A stretch of 64,000 bases of DNA from Petasospora fabianii (Eukaryota > Ascomycota > Saccharomycetes > Phaffomycetales > Wickerhamomycetaceae), in contig CP048719.1 of assembly GCA_022641835.1 (NCBI GenBank), positions 186,001 to 250,000 of the forward strand, written 5' to 3'. The notes under the pieces are model-generated. The model worked only from the letters and a program-made list of their open reading frames with translations, had not been told where the DNA came from and did not search any database. The position numbers and the translations under genes were made by a program. Positions 37,003-48,759 of the stretch are shown here, piece after piece. Position 1 is the stretch's first letter, and each line of letters starts with the position of its first letter.

Positions 37003-38658
37003 TTAGATGATGGCAAGGGCACCAACACCACCTAGCAAGAGAGTGATGAAGGATGTCAACAACACCATGTTGGATCCATCAAGTGGTGGTCTGACGAAAG
37101 AACCAGAACTGCTGCCGGTAGAAGAGCTGCTGGAGGAAGCAGTACCAGAAGAGCCAGAACCACTAGAGGAACCATTAGATCCAGAGGAGGACTCATCAGA
37201 GTCGTCGTCTGAGCTGGAGCCAGTGGAAGAGGCAGAAGCGGCAGAGAGAACAGATGAACACGTGGAAGCAGCAGATGCATCATCGTTGAGGGATGCAGAA
37301 CCATCGAAGGAGCAGTCAGACTCGTTGGAGCCATTGTCCTCGTAGTACTTGTTCAAGAGGTAGGACAACTTGGTCTTGTCATCACAGAAGGAGTAAGCAC
37401 CGTACTTACCAGAAGTTCCGTTAGCACTAATGTCAGAGCAATCGATGAGACCACAAATGGTGGAGTACAAGTCACCATAGTCTTCTTCATCAACATCACC
37501 GGAAACGACACACTTGCTGCCGCTCTCGACACAGTCACAGACATCCTTATCTGGGGTTGGAGGAAGGTCGGTAGAAGCCCTCCATGTGCTGGCCTGTTTT
37601 GGACACTCGAGGGAAGTGGTGGAGGCTTCACCAGAAGTGGCAGAGGAAGGTGACACCTTGGCGAGCTCAGACTTCAAGTTGTTGAAATCATCCAAAGTAG
37701 AGACATCATTACCGTCAACAGATACAAGACCATAGTCGTTTGCTTCCTGGAAGTACATGTAGACAATACCACCAGACCAAACATCGGTCATGTCATCACC
37801 GTACAAAGCGGTAACCTCAGTGAACTCACGTGGAGAAACCTCGTTACAACCATACTCAGAGAAGAAGATTGGTACACTGAGGTTCTTAAACTCCTCTGTT
37901 CTGTCAGCGTAACCAGATTTTTCAAAAGTAGAGTTACCACACCATTCGTACATGTTGATACCGTAGAAGTCAACCTTCTCATCTTCGTCACCACAGGCAA
38001 AGTAGTCGGCAATTGCAACACGAGTCTCAGAATCATCATTAGAGGAGTAACCAACTGGAATGCTTCTGTAACCTTGGTCAGAGATGTACTGCTTAACGTC
38101 TCTGACTGCAGCTTTGACGAAAGCAGAAGCGTCCGAGTTTGTCTTGTTGTTAGTGACTTCGTTACCAGCAAAGAAACCGAGAACGTTTGTATAGTTTGAA
38201 AGGGCATCAACAACGTCTCTGTAACGGTCAAAGAGGTCTAAATTCCATTCTGGAGAGTCTCTGTTGATAGATTCGGATGGCTGGGACAAATCAGCAATGA
38301 TGTAGATACCAGCCTCGGCAAACATATCCATACACTCCTTGTGGGAGACGGTGGTGTTAACGGCGTAAACTCTCAAAACGTTGGTCTGGAGGTCAACCAA
38401 GTATGGTAAGTCTCTCTTACAGGCATCGGCATCAGCGAGAGGATCAACGAAGGAGTTGTCACTGGAAGAGTTTGCAGTGTCTTGCTGGTATGCAATACCC
38501 TTGATATAAAACTGGGAACCGTTGTTGGAGTAAAAGAACTTGTTTCCCACAACCTCGATGGAGGGGATGTCAGCGTCGGTACCATCGGTGTCCTCGTTGG
38601 CCAAGACGGCAGAAGATAAGAGGGACGCGCACAAAGCGAGTGACTTAAAGAATTTCAT
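37003..38658 (-). CDS. GAS1: GPI-anchored 1,3-beta-glucanosyltransferase, Gas1 type (copy A)
   Basis: The 551-residue product has a signal peptide (ends near ALA-NEDT). Its GH72 catalytic domain carries both active-site glutamates, in [10 protein letters not shown] (acid/base) and FFSEYGCNE (nucleophile). A cysteine-rich X8/CBM43 module (about 355-455) follows, then a Ser/Gly-rich stalk and a hydrophobic GPI-signal tail. Gas1 enzymes cut and rejoin beta-1,3-glucan chains to lengthen them in the wall. The gene is arranged head-to-tail with a second copy 1.4 kb away. Both closely resemble S. cerevisiae Gas1 (559 residues); the long serine-rich region after X8 is as in Gas1. Which copy is the true GAS1 orthologue is not resolved. 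Confidence 0.94.
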   Translation of the reverse strand: MKFFKSLALCASLLSSAVLANEDTDGTDADIPSIEVVGNKFFYSNNGSQFYIKGIAYQQDTANSSSDNSFVDPLADADACKRDLPYLVDLQTNVLRVYAVNTTVSHKECMDMFAEAGIYIIADLSQPSESINRDSPEWNLDLFDRYRDVVDALSNYTNVLGFFAGNEVTNNKTNSDASAFVKAAVRDVKQYISDQGYRSIPVGYSSNDDSETRVAIADYFACGDEDEKVDFYGINMYEWCGNSTFEKSGYADRTEEFKNLSVPIFFSEYGCNEVSPREFTEVTALYGDDMTDVWSGGIVYMYFQEANDYGLVSVDGNDVSTLDDFNNLKSELAKVSPSSATSGEASTTSLECPKQASTWRASTDLPPTPDKDVCDCVESGSKCVVSGDVDEEDYGDLYSTICGLIDCSDISANGTSGKYGAYSFCDDKTKLSYLLNKYYEDNGSNESDCSFDGSASLNDDASAASTCSSVLSAASASSTGSSSDDDSDESSSGSNGSSSGSGSSGTASSSSSSTGSSSGSFVRPPLDGSNMVLLTSFITLLLGGVGALAII

Positions 38659-40071
38659 GGTGAGCTAATAGTCTGTGTTGTCCTTGTGTAATAGAGCGTT
38701 ATCTATAGCGGTGAATTGTTATAGTGAAGGAATGGAACAACGACGACAGTGGAATAGCTTGACAAGTGTGACGTTCTGTTGATGTACGAAGGAAAGTTCG
38801 GGGGAAGATGTTTGCAGCGAGCAGTTTCTTTATATTACTCCTCGACGCCGGCTTGAGAGGCAAACGCACACGCACACGCACACACATGAGAAGCCTATTC
38901 CGAAGCCCAACCTCGAACACAAGCACACAGGGGAACGCGTTCAATATTCGACGCGTGTGCCAGAGACACAGCCACGCACAGCCCACAGCCCCCCTGTGCT
39001 ACAAAGACTGGAATGCCGTGGATCAGAGGGGTATCAGTCGATGCAGTGGATCAAAAAGCAACGATTGTCGAGAAGACAACAGTGGTGTTGCGCGTCGCGT
39101 CGGAGGCGGTTGCCAAAAATACATACCGCTTGAATCCAGAGCCTAGAACCTTGAACCTTGAAAGGTTTCAACCCGCTAATGGTATGGCCACCATTCGAGG
39201 TTCCTGGCATTCCATATTTCATAATCCACATTTCTTTCCTATCAACACGTTTTTTGTCGCTTATTTCCAGAGGATAGAAAGCTCTCTATGGCTCGACGCC
39301 AGAGGCCACATGTGCTGCAGGTACCGCCGTCTCGGCTCGCAGTTACGGCGGGGCAGCTGGGCAGCTGGGGCAGAACAATGAAAAGACCAAGACCATCACT
39401 CACAGAAGAAAGCCATGGCAGGCCCCGTGTTTTCCCCTGGGCAGACCATGGAACTCCTCGTAGCTCCCCAGCTCCAACAGAGTTTCAGATCAAGGACCCT
39501 CGGGCTTTCCACCGACCGCTGGCTGCACCTTGACATACTCCCTCCACAACATCGCGTCCTTACATCATCACATCCACAACAGCACATAGCTTCACCACAG
39601 CACAGATCTAGAACCACTATCGATCCAATACAACGCGATTCGCACAGCACAAACCTAGGTAAACATGCAAACATGTCTGTTTACCTTTCCCCTTTCAGCA
39701 AGGTACCATGCATACCACCGCGTCATACAACTGGTATCCATTGACAAACTGGAAAGTTTATACACTGTCCACTGAAACTGCACCACGCTTGGGTCACGTA
39801 ACCGGTGCCCCGGAAAATGGGCTGTATCATATTTAAGCAGCAAGCTACGCCTGTTTCCCAGTTTCCTAAGTGAACCCTGAAGAAATAGAGAGAGACAGAG
39901 AAGAGAGATGGTGCATCCCGTGCTAGAGTAAAACAAAAGGTATCATGTATGAGATTTAAAAACAACGAAATTGAAGATGAAGGTAAACAAAAAGGAAAAG
40001 GCATCAAGTCTTGATTCACTGTGTTGACTCTTCTTTTCACGGGTGTATCAGATCACCGATATGACTCAAAC
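38659..40071. other. Long intergenic region between the two GAS1-type genes
   Basis: 1413 bases. Near copy A is a CA-rich microsatellite (about 38865-38887) and TATAAAG on the minus strand (38828-38834, about 170 bases before the ATG at 38658). Small frames such as 39415-39744 show no family resemblance. The length suits the large regulated promoters of cell-wall genes. Confidence 0.45.
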
Positions 40072-41718
40072 TTACAACATGACGGCGGAAAGACCGACAA
40101 CACCAAAGAGGGTAAAGACGGCAGCCATGAAAGACTCACCAACTGGAGCTCTAATGTTAGCAGCAGAGCCAGAAGAGCTGGAGGAAGAGGAGGAAGAGGA
40201 GGCGGTAGCAGAGGATGAGCCATCAGAATCGTCAGAATCGTTAGAACCACCAGTACTTCTAGAGGAAGAGGAGGTGATGGAGTGAGACACGGTACCGAGA
40301 CCGTCAGTTCCAGCAGCACTCAAGGCGGAAGAACAGGTGGAGGCGGTGGAAGCCTTGTCGTTGATAGTGGCGGAACCGTCAAAGTCACAAGCATCATCGG
40401 CACTGCCCTGCTCAAGGTAGTAGAGGTTCAAGACAAAGTCCAACTGTTGCTTGGAGGAACAGAAGGAGTAGGCACCATACTCACCTGTGGTTCCGTTGGA
40501 AGAGATACCGGAGCAGTCGATGCTACCGCAGACAATACCGAACAAGTCACCGTAGTCATCCTCGTCAACGTCATCAGCAACGACACAAGAAACAGAGGCC
40601 TGCATACAGGAACAAAGTTCCTCATTTGGAGTTGGTGGGAGTTCAGTGTTAGCCTTCCAGTTTTTGTCCTGGGTTGGGCAGGCCAGAGTGGCAGAGGCGG
40701 AGGAAACGTCATCAGAGTGAGCAGAGGTTGGGCTGATAGACCAAATCTCCTCAGAGTAGTACGAGTAGTCGGCGAGGGTGGAAACATCGCCGTTAGCGAT
40801 GGAGACAAGGCCATAGTCGTTGTCCTCCTGGAAGTACATGTAAACAATACCACCGGACCACACATCGGTCATGTCATCACTGTACAAGGCGGCAACCTCG
40901 GTGAACTTTCTTGGAGAAACTTCATTACAACCATACTCGGAGAAGAAGACAGGAACAGTCAAATTGGCAAATTCTTTAGTTCTGTCAGCATAACCTGATT
41001 TTGAGAAAGAAGAGGAACCACACCATTCATACATATTGATACCGTAAAAGTCGGCTCTCTCATCAACATCACCACAGGTGAAGTAATCGGCAATGGCAAC
41101 ACGGGTGTCGGCGTCATCGTTAGAAGAGTAACCAACTGGAATGGATCTGTAACCCTGAGCAGCGATGTAAGCCTTGGTGTCTCTGACAGCGGCCTTGACG
41201 AAAGCGGAAGCATCAGTGTTGGTGTTATCGTTGGTGACCTCATTACCGGCAAAGAAACCGAGAATGTTAGTGTAGTTTTGGAACTCGTCAACAATAGTTG
41301 TGTAACGGTTGTAAAGCTCAACGGTCCACTTTGGATTGGATCTGTCAATGGAGAGACCTGGCTCGGACAAGTCAGCAATGACGTAGATACCAGCGTCCTG
41401 GAGAAGTTTCATACAGGCAGTGTGGTCCTGAGTCTCGTTCAAAGCGTAAACACGGATGGTGTTGGTGTTGACAGCGGCGAGGTATGGGACATCTCTAGCA
41501 CATGCCTCCTCGTCGGCCAATGGGTCGACGAAAGACTGACCCTCGGTGACGTTGGCAGTGTCCTGCTGGTAGGCGATACCTCTCATGTAGAACTGGGAGC
41601 CGTTGTTAGAGTAGAAGAACTTGTTTCCCACAATCTCAATGGCAGGGAGGTCATCAGCGGCAGCCATCTTGAGCAGACCGGCAGAGGCAGCGGCGTAGGC
41701 CAATGTCTTGAACAGCAT
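40072..41718 (-). CDS. GAS1: GPI-anchored 1,3-beta-glucanosyltransferase, Gas1 type (copy B)
   Basis: The 548-residue product has a signal peptide, then a GH72 domain opening with [20 protein letters not shown]. Both catalytic glutamates are present ([10 protein letters not shown] and [11 protein letters not shown]). An X8/CBM43 cysteine-rich module (about 360-460), a serine-rich stalk and a C-terminal hydrophobic tail for GPI attachment follow. It lies between copy A and the FKS3-type glucan synthase, all on the same strand, so it is the copy in the GAS1-FKS3 position seen in S. cerevisiae. That position is weak evidence for true orthology. Differences from copy A are mostly in the stalk and the C-terminal tail. 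Confidence 0.94.
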   Translation of the reverse strand: MLFKTLAYAAASAGLLKMAAADDLPAIEIVGNKFFYSNNGSQFYMRGIAYQQDTANVTEGQSFVDPLADEEACARDVPYLAAVNTNTIRVYALNETQDHTACMKLLQDAGIYVIADLSEPGLSIDRSNPKWTVELYNRYTTIVDEFQNYTNILGFFAGNEVTNDNTNTDASAFVKAAVRDTKAYIAAQGYRSIPVGYSSNDDADTRVAIADYFTCGDVDERADFYGINMYEWCGSSSFSKSGYADRTKEFANLTVPVFFSEYGCNEVSPRKFTEVAALYSDDMTDVWSGGIVYMYFQEDNDYGLVSIANGDVSTLADYSYYSEEIWSISPTSAHSDDVSSASATLACPTQDKNWKANTELPPTPNEELCSCMQASVSCVVADDVDEDDYGDLFGIVCGSIDCSGISSNGTTGEYGAYSFCSSKQQLDFVLNLYYLEQGSADDACDFDGSATINDKASTASTCSSALSAAGTDGLGTVSHSITSSSSRSTGGSNDSDDSDGSSSATASSSSSSSSSSGSAANIRAPVGESFMAAVFTLFGVVGLSAVML

Positions 41719-42774
41719 CTCGGTAGATCTAATGAGCGAATGAGAGAGCTATTCGGTTGAGGAGGCCGGAAGATAGGAAGATCAGAAGGAAAGAAGGGCA
41801 GGCGAGCTTTAAATTTTTGGAATCATCACACTCGCGGCTGCCACTCAGAACGCTGGGAAAAAAGGCGCAGCAGCGCGAGAAATGTAAACAAACACGGTGC
41901 GCGGGTTTGGGCACGCGCCCGAAAAAAGTGTATCGTAGAGAGGGTGAGATTGCCGTATTAGGAAAGTCCGGTGTGCCCGCTGCGCCGATTTTTCATAGAA
42001 GATGCCGCGCAAGCGCTATTTTCAGATCTAAATTTACGCCGATTCAAGCCGTTTTCCGCCAATTCGCGCCACTTTGGCGGAGATTTTAGTGGATTAACCC
42101 CCGTGTTACCCTCCTAGACCCCCAAATCAAAGCCTCTTCAACGTCTGGCCAAATAACGCTCGACTCACAATGAAATTAACTTCCAGAAGGTACGCTGCGA
42201 AGACGAGACCCCCACCTCCTCCTCCGATATAAAAAACACCAAGCCTTGCTCTATGCCCAGAAAACTATCGTTCATGACCAATCACAAACTTAGCTCATCC
42301 TCGCCAAGGGCTCTTCGTTTCCTCTTTTATCTTGGTCTTAGTGATCTTCTTGCGCTTCCCAACTTCTAGATCATCCCGATCGGTCACACATGCGCCTCAA
42401 ACGCGACGCGACACATTAAGAAGCAAGCCCCTCAAGATGTCATTTCTCTTGCGTAACAGTTGCCCCATGTAGAACATAAATATGTGTTATGGCTTGTGGT
42501 ATTTTTAGTTCTCTAGACACTGACTACATGTGGTAGTCTGTGATCCCAGTAATCTTTCACAATCAATGACGGCGACGCCGGTCGAGGTTCTACGTTCTGC
42601 ATGTTCCTTTGCATAATCTTGTACGAGCCACGTTATGAAGCTATCAAAACCTTTAGTGTACCTGTTCGATTCTTCAGTAAACCATATTTACGTAATTATG
42701 AGGGTGTATGACACTACCTCTCACCACCATGTACCAGTTTCTGCTTTTCATGTCCGACTCTAAAATATAATCCC
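41719..42774. other. GAS copy B promoter and FKS3 3' flank
   Basis: 1056 bases. It holds the second copy of CGCGCCCGAAAA (41914-41925), about 200 bases upstream of GAS copy B. A GC-rich stretch with TTCGCGCC and TTTGGCGG (about 42063-42078) resembles E2F/MBF-type G1/S boxes. No gene or RNA was recognised. Confidence 0.45.
41914..41925 (+). promoter_or_regulatory. Repeated element CGCGCCCGAAAA, copy 2
   Basis: Identical 12 bases to the copies at 31237-31248 and 63853-63864, about 195 bases upstream of GAS copy B. Flanked by GCA on the left, as copy 1. Confidence 0.35.
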
Positions 42775-45700
42775 TCACCATGCATTCGTCTTGAACACTG
42801 GCATTGTTCCCTTTGTGATATTGGCGAATAACGTAGCATTCACACCAGTATCATTGTTCCATTGTCCACTGGGCTGAATAAGGCCCTCAAAGACGACGTA
42901 CTCATTCACATACGTGGAACTTACGTCCGGTATCTGTCTCAGCATCACCAGTGGTACTGCCAACAAGACAGTGAAACAGGCAAACACGAGAGAAAATAAG
43001 ACCAAATAGCGCATACATTGTTTCCGACGCCTCTTGCGCTGTGACATTCTGAGGGGCCTTCTTGCGCCATGACTGTTTGGTGTCATCCAAAACAAAACCA
43101 GTGTATGGAAGCGGTCTGTAAGTGGAAAGAGAGCGAATGGCAGTTGAACGAAGAGAATCAAGTGCCCCAATGTGAAGTCCATGGCAAACTGACTCATCTC
43201 CATGACCTTACATGGGAACTCTCTGAAAACATTAAGTGGGACGTCATGGTTACCATCTTCCAATGTGACCTCCCAAAACCACAATCCTGTCCACCACAGG
43301 TTGGAAGTGGAAGTGGATACCGGCTCACGACCAAGTAAAAACATTGTGATGAATGAGAACATTATTTCGTTAATACTGATAACACAAATCAAACAGACAA
43401 TTGCTCTCTGGAAGCTAAATCCCTCTAAGAGCCAGACAAGTTCAAACCACATAAGATGAACCAAAACAGCAAGGGTGTGAGCGACAGTTGCAAGGAAAGC
43501 ACCCTTCGAGAGCTGAGTCCTCTGTATCGGTAGCACCTGGCCAGTTACAAATGCAAAGAACCCGATCAAAAGAATAATTGCCATATCTGCAATCAAAGGG
43601 AGGAGTACCAAGACCACCAATCTCAAGAGTGAGTTGGTAGCTGGAACTTCTTTAACACCGTTTTGAGAATTGACAAAACTATATGCTGAAAGTAAGAACA
43701 TTGTAGCGATAGTAGGGATTACCAACTCAGAGAGGTATATATCCCTTCTTCTTGCCTTTCTAGTACCTATTGAATTGTTCCTTTGGTATCCAGTTATTCG
43801 GCCCCTTCTTCTCTTTGCATACGTACTCCACGATCGCTCATGAGTGGATACATGACCACGGCTCAACCAATGAATGAAGTGACGATAGTCAATAAAGAAA
43901 TCCTGGAAAGAGAATTGATGAGGATTGAACATGAAAGGTGCAAAGCACATCGAGACCAAGCTTATCCAAAACCATAACAAGGCTGGCTGCCAGATAGTGA
44001 TGCTGGCGAACAACAAGAGCAAGAACAATCTAGCACCCGTATAAATTGACTGTAAAGTGAATGTCGAGTAAAGCTCCAGGAAGGGAAGGCGGTGCATTGC
44101 AAATCCTCTTCCGGAAGCAATGTATTGGGCATCGCCAAACATAACATCTACTATCAATGATTTGGAGTAAATTTGGCACACAAATACCTCAAAGAATGGG
44201 GAGAGAGAAAGTATGTGGTGTGCAAATCGTGATAGAGCTTTCCACAAGCCACGCTCAGTGAGCTCCTGAATGATAAGAGGCACGAAAGCGATGAAGAAGA
44301 CGAGAAAGACGGAAAAGATGAAAATTGTAACCCAGTTTAATACTGGCTGAATCATGTAACACCCGAGCGGCTCCTGTAGATCAGTGTATGGAACATCCTT
44401 GTTGTATTGACAAATGATAGTTTCACTCTTCAAGGCACCAAGATTTACCAAAACAATCATGAAGAGTTGAACAGACAATGTGATGAAAAGGTTGTTGATG
44501 TGGAAACCGGGATGAGCGTAGTAGAAAGAGAGGAATCTGTCAAGCGGCAACTGGGTTCCCAAATAGTAATACTCTCGAGACAAGAGTTGCTCACCCATAC
44601 CACTTCCAATCTTTGAGGTAAAATTCAAAATTGATGTGAATCCCAAGTCTCTACCCTTACCACACTGGTAGTAATCACAGTGTTTGATTCGACCTCCACG
44701 AACCATGGCATTCATACCAGCAAAGATATCCTCATTCAAGTGTAAACGGCGCTGTGCTTTGGAAATACCACCCCTTGTAGTCATAAAGATGGCATTGAGG
44801 AAGTCTGGGTGACCGTAGTGCAACTTTCCACCAATTTCAGCCAATGTACGAGCAAACAAAGTTCCAAACGTTTGTTCCTTTCCTGCTGCGACGTCACCAA
44901 GTACACCGATGTTTTCCGAGAATATATACTCTCTGGCGCCAACAATAGCCACTGGTGCAGATGTGTTCAAAGAGGCAGTTGGTGAGTAAGGCGAATGGGG
45001 AGGAACATCAAGCTCTTCGAACTCAGATAAGACGGATCTAATCTTCATACATTCTTCAAGGTAGTTGTCTTGATTGGAGTCAACAACCTGGATGTACTCA
45101 CCCCGATAGAATATTAACAGATGATTCTGATTGTCTGACTTACCATCACCCAAGATAGGATTACCCGAGAGGCGGATCTTGTAAATTGGTATACGATTCC
45201 AGTCATTGTCAAACTTGCAGTATCCATCGACAAGGCAGGAGTAATAAACAGGCTCGCCATCACCATTCATCTCCTTAGAGATGTATGCCACGCAGATCTC
45301 CGGAAATGCGCGCAAGAGGAAAAGATAGTCTAATCGCTCATCCAGGTTAAAGTCTTGCAAACGCTGCATAGACACCACCATACGAAACTTTCGTGTGGAC
45401 ATAGCGTGAAGATCCTGCTCCAAAGCCCAGTTGTTATCCAGGTGGTACAGCACAATATCAGGATTCTCAATTCTGAAGAGAAGCTTTAATGCACGAACGT
45501 AGTTCATGAAGCCCGACGCAGTCCTGTACAATGTTTGAGATCGTAATGAGGCCCAGATTCTGGTTCGCAATACATACTCCTCATTAGTATCTTTGAAGCC
45601 AATGCAACTGAACGGAAGATCTTGATAACTTTTGAGACGTGCCTTCTCGTCTGGCAGCTGAATTACAGACTTAGTATTAGGCTCATGTGAGCCTACTGGA

Positions 45701-48700
45701 AGAGGCGTCGGAGTGGAAGGAGGGTCTCTCTTGTTCGGCTTACGAACGAACCATCGCCTCTTGCCCTTTCGGAACTGCATTACATCAGCCTCAAAGTCAA
45801 GAGTTTCTTGGCTCTTCTCGAATGGTTCGGGGATCATTGACCCCACGGACATGGCACTGTCTCCGCTAGCTACGTCACGAGGTAATGTATCGAGCTGATC
45901 ATCCTCACGTTCGGATGCTGTTGCTGTGTAGGTAGAACTTACAGCAGATATTTTCCTAGTTGTATCAAACTTGACAGGGTCTTTTTTCAAGGTTCCGTCA
46001 TTTTCTGCCATCTGTCTTGTATCGGCAACGAAACACTCCCATTCCGAAGGAAAAAGATGTTTCAAGTATTCGAGTAAAGACACACGACTGTCCACGCTAT
46101 TTTCCTTGATAATCTCTCTGAGGGAAAGAAGGATTTTCTCTTTATAGTGAGGAATCAACACAGTGAAAGCAGGCATCGCGTCGACACTCATGGGCTCAGG
46201 CATAGGAGTGGACAAAGACTGCGCAAAGAACGAAACCCGTCTCTGTGCTTCAGATTTGGGTGGAAAGAACTCGGATGATTTAAATGTAGCGTCATCATGT
46301 GCAATGAAGAAGTTTGGTGACTTTAATGTGCTCTTACGGGCACCATCATTCTCAGCTGGAGCCTGGTGATACAAGAGCTTTTGAACCATATCAACAGGAA
46401 GAAGATGCTCCCTGTACATTGAGATGATAATGGCGTTCCACACCTGTGAAACCAAGATCTTGGGCTTGTACTTGATTTCCATGTCTGATGATGCAATGAT
46501 CTTCGTGTAGATTCTTTTAGGTAATCTAGAGAAGATGTTCTTCCAAGGGGTCATAATGGAAATGCCCAATGCAAACGACAACCCCATAGAGAAGAAGCAG
46601 TTACAAATAATATACCAAAGATACGTGTCAAGGAAGAACAAAACCAACTCAGTCAAGTATATCAATCCCAAGGTGAGATGTGCTTGATGTCGACAGAGGA
46701 AGGTCCCCAACCAAACATCACCAACACAACGATCCATGCTCATAATCGACAAGACTCGGATTGGGTCACGGATAGAAAGAGTTAAAAAGAAGTAGGACTC
46801 CAGGTACTTAGCAATAAAGATGACCCACCAGAGCAACACTGAGAACCAATAGCTTCTACCTGTGAGTTGAGGAAACGACGCTGTGAATATTTCAGAGGAT
46901 GCGTACCGTTTCTTCTTTCCTTTGCGCTCACCAAAGGCGAACAATTTGGATAATGGACAAAAAGAGAAGTACACACAAGTCAGTAATGCAAATGCGAACT
47001 GTACCCATGCAACCCAAACTGCAGTATTGGAGTGGGTTTCCAAGCCAAAGAATCCCAAGATAAAAACTGTAGGAGCGAAGTTGAGGAAACCAATAATACA
47101 CAACCAGAAGAGCCGTTTAAGCAATTGTGGAGATCCTGGCCAATGCCGTGGGATAAAAGTCCACTCTGAAATAGTCGCAACAATCTGAATTACTGTACAT
47201 AAAAAACCGACCAATGCGATGACTGTCAACCTGACCTGTTGAAGTGGGGGATTGTCCCAGCGTTGATCATAATCTTTGGTGTAGAGAGTGGGAGAGTTGA
47301 AGGTTGTGAAAAGCCAATATGAGGCAAAATGGATGATCCAGATACGATTGAAATTGGTGGCGACATGAAACCATGTCCTTGACTCTTTATATGTCTTGAA
47401 AAAAGCCTTCTCCCAGTTAGCATGGGCTAAGCACTTGTACCTCTCGACAAGCGGAACATCGACCAAGCGCTGATTTCCAGGAAGAATGGTAATCCTTTCA
47501 ATGCCTTCAGGATACCAGAAGAGCTGGTTTACGTCGTCATAGCCAATGATGAGCTTATGGTCAACTTCTTTCTTCATGAGCTTTCCGCTCGGTGTGACAT
47601 CGTAAACTTGAGCTCTCAAGAAGCGGTAAAGAGGCGTGACGATATCGTCCAAAAACAGACCTTCTACAGCACCATCCTCTTTCGCCTCCACCATGGAAGG
47701 ATCGTTTCTCCGTGCTCCACCGACTTCGTCAGGTGGCACTGGAAGTTGCTGAGCCCCACGCATCAGCCTCGTCTTCAACAAGTTTCGATAGTAATCCCGT
47801 GCACACTTAAAAACGAAGCACAAACACTCCGGTAAGAAGCGAACCTGGCTAGCTTCACCCCATATCAAGAGGTACAAAGCAAGATCTTGGACATATTCCC
47901 GATGAGACATCGAGTTCATTCTCACTCTCCACTTCTTATCAGCAATGGGGTGAAGTGCACTTTTATCCACACCATCATATTTGGAGCCGATATCTACAAT
48001 ATTAGCCTCAAAATACATGTCCTGCTCAACAGCTCGGTTCTGTGCGGCTTTGATGTCGATATTCCTCTTCTTGGCAATTTTCTTGTTTCTCTTGTATGCC
48101 TCACCTTGTAACTTCATGTTGGCGAAACCAACCTCCTCATCTAAATCCAATTGGGCAGCGAAATACCATTTCTTGTAGTTTGAGTCATCTCCACCAATGT
48201 AGGATGCGTGAAGCGAGACTAATGCGGCATCTGTAGGCATTCTACTAGCCCTAGAGTCCAATTGAACCATCAAATGATCAAAGATATTTTTGACCGACAG
48301 CTCTTGAAAACCAAACACAAACTTCAAGTCACCAAAAATTTCACGTATCTGCTGAATGGAGAGAACAGACTGAACACTGCTTGACCAGTTCTGATATCGG
48401 TGGTCCTCCTGGTAAATGTTTGCTTCGGCTGGTGTGTGCAATAACTTCATAGCTGTTGACCACCTTATGGGCATTCCTTCCTTGTCAAACGGTCCATCTG
48501 CATTATCAGTTTCAAACCCATTGACTGCATAGTTGTACGGATCGCCCTCACCAGCCTTTGGAAGCGCACGTTCAGCCAGCGCTTGGGCAACACTCTCTAG
48601 AACCTCCCTGGTCTGTGCTTCATCCGTAGGCGGAAGCAGCTCTCTGATGGCCGAGTCAGCGTTCTCGAAAGTATCATCAGCTCGCTCCTCATTTTGAGCG

Positions 48701-48759
48701 CTGATACCTTGCTCGGAATCTCTCGGTCGTGGGTCACAGTGGCCGTTGAATGGAGCCAT
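42775..48759 (-). CDS. FKS3: 1,3-beta-glucan synthase, Fks3 type
   Basis: The 1994-residue GT48 integral membrane protein lines up with Fks1 throughout. It has an N-terminal cytoplasmic part (ASYIGGDDSNYKKWYFAAQ), a first membrane block (about 465-745), a large cytosolic catalytic region (about 750-1410, with GNPILGDGKSDNQNH, YIFSENIGVLGDVAAGKEQTFGT and LHYGHPDFLNA), and a second membrane block to the end. Hot spot 1 reads FLTLSIRDP (658-666), close to Fks1. Hot spot 2 reads NWVTIFIF (1475-1482) instead of DWVRRYTL. A roughly 100-residue Ser/Lys/Pro-rich insertion sits at about 920-1045, where Fks1 has about 23 residues, and the Gln/Tyr-rich N-terminal tail of Fks1 is missing. Position between SCW4/10 and GAS1 matches FKS3 in S. 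cerevisiae, which works in spore-wall assembly. Confidence 0.9.
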   Translation of the reverse strand: MAPFNGHCDPRPRDSEQGISAQNEERADDTFENADSAIRELLPPTDEAQTREVLESVAQALAERALPKAGEGDPYNYAVNGFETDNADGPFDKEGMPIRWSTAMKLLHTPAEANIYQEDHRYQNWSSSVQSVLSIQQIREIFGDLKFVFGFQELSVKNIFDHLMVQLDSRASRMPTDAALVSLHASYIGGDDSNYKKWYFAAQLDLDEEVGFANMKLQGEAYKRNKKIAKKRNIDIKAAQNRAVEQDMYFEANIVDIGSKYDGVDKSALHPIADKKWRVRMNSMSHREYVQDLALYLLIWGEASQVRFLPECLCFVFKCARDYYRNLLKTRLMRGAQQLPVPPDEVGGARRNDPSMVEAKEDGAVEGLFLDDIVTPLYRFLRAQVYDVTPSGKLMKKEVDHKLIIGYDDVNQLFWYPEGIERITILPGNQRLVDVPLVERYKCLAHANWEKAFFKTYKESRTWFHVATNFNRIWIIHFASYWLFTTFNSPTLYTKDYDQRWDNPPLQQVRLTVIALVGFLCTVIQIVATISEWTFIPRHWPGSPQLLKRLFWLCIIGFLNFAPTVFILGFFGLETHSNTAVWVAWVQFAFALLTCVYFSFCPLSKLFAFGERKGKKKRYASSEIFTASFPQLTGRSYWFSVLLWWVIFIAKYLESYFFLTLSIRDPIRVLSIMSMDRCVGDVWLGTFLCRHQAHLTLGLIYLTELVLFFLDTYLWYIICNCFFSMGLSFALGISIMTPWKNIFSRLPKRIYTKIIASSDMEIKYKPKILVSQVWNAIIISMYREHLLPVDMVQKLLYHQAPAENDGARKSTLKSPNFFIAHDDATFKSSEFFPPKSEAQRRVSFFAQSLSTPMPEPMSVDAMPAFTVLIPHYKEKILLSLREIIKENSVDSRVSLLEYLKHLFPSEWECFVADTRQMAENDGTLKKDPVKFDTTRKISAVSSTYTATASEREDDQLDTLPRDVASGDSAMSVGSMIPEPFEKSQETLDFEADVMQFRKGKRRWFVRKPNKRDPPSTPTPLPVGSHEPNTKSVIQLPDEKARLKSYQDLPFSCIGFKDTNEEYVLRTRIWASLRSQTLYRTASGFMNYVRALKLLFRIENPDIVLYHLDNNWALEQDLHAMSTRKFRMVVSMQRLQDFNLDERLDYLFLLRAFPEICVAYISKEMNGDGEPVYYSCLVDGYCKFDNDWNRIPIYKIRLSGNPILGDGKSDNQNHLLIFYRGEYIQVVDSNQDNYLEECMKIRSVLSEFEELDVPPHSPYSPTASLNTSAPVAIVGAREYIFSENIGVLGDVAAGKEQTFGTLFARTLAEIGGKLHYGHPDFLNAIFMTTRGGISKAQRRLHLNEDIFAGMNAMVRGGRIKHCDYYQCGKGRDLGFTSILNFTSKIGSGMGEQLLSREYYYLGTQLPLDRFLSFYYAHPGFHINNLFITLSVQLFMIVLVNLGALKSETIICQYNKDVPYTDLQEPLGCYMIQPVLNWVTIFIFSVFLVFFIAFVPLIIQELTERGLWKALSRFAHHILSLSPFFEVFVCQIYSKSLIVDVMFGDAQYIASGRGFAMHRLPFLELYSTFTLQSIYTGARLFLLLLFASITIWQPALLWFWISLVSMCFAPFMFNPHQFSFQDFFIDYRHFIHWLSRGHVSTHERSWSTYAKRRRGRITGYQRNNSIGTRKARRRDIYLSELVIPTIATMFLLSAYSFVNSQNGVKEVPATNSLLRLVVLVLLPLIADMAIILLIGFFAFVTGQVLPIQRTQLSKGAFLATVAHTLAVLVHLMWFELVWLLEGFSFQRAIVCLICVISINEIMFSFITMFLLGREPVSTSTSNLWWTGLWFWEVTLEDGNHDVPLNVFREFPCKVMEMSQFAMDFTLGHLILFVQLPFALFPLTDRFHTLVLFWMTPNSHGARRPLRMSQRKRRRKQCMRYLVLFSLVFACFTVLLAVPLVMLRQIPDVSSTYVNEYVVFEGLIQPSGQWNNDTGVNATLFANITKGTMPVFKTNAW

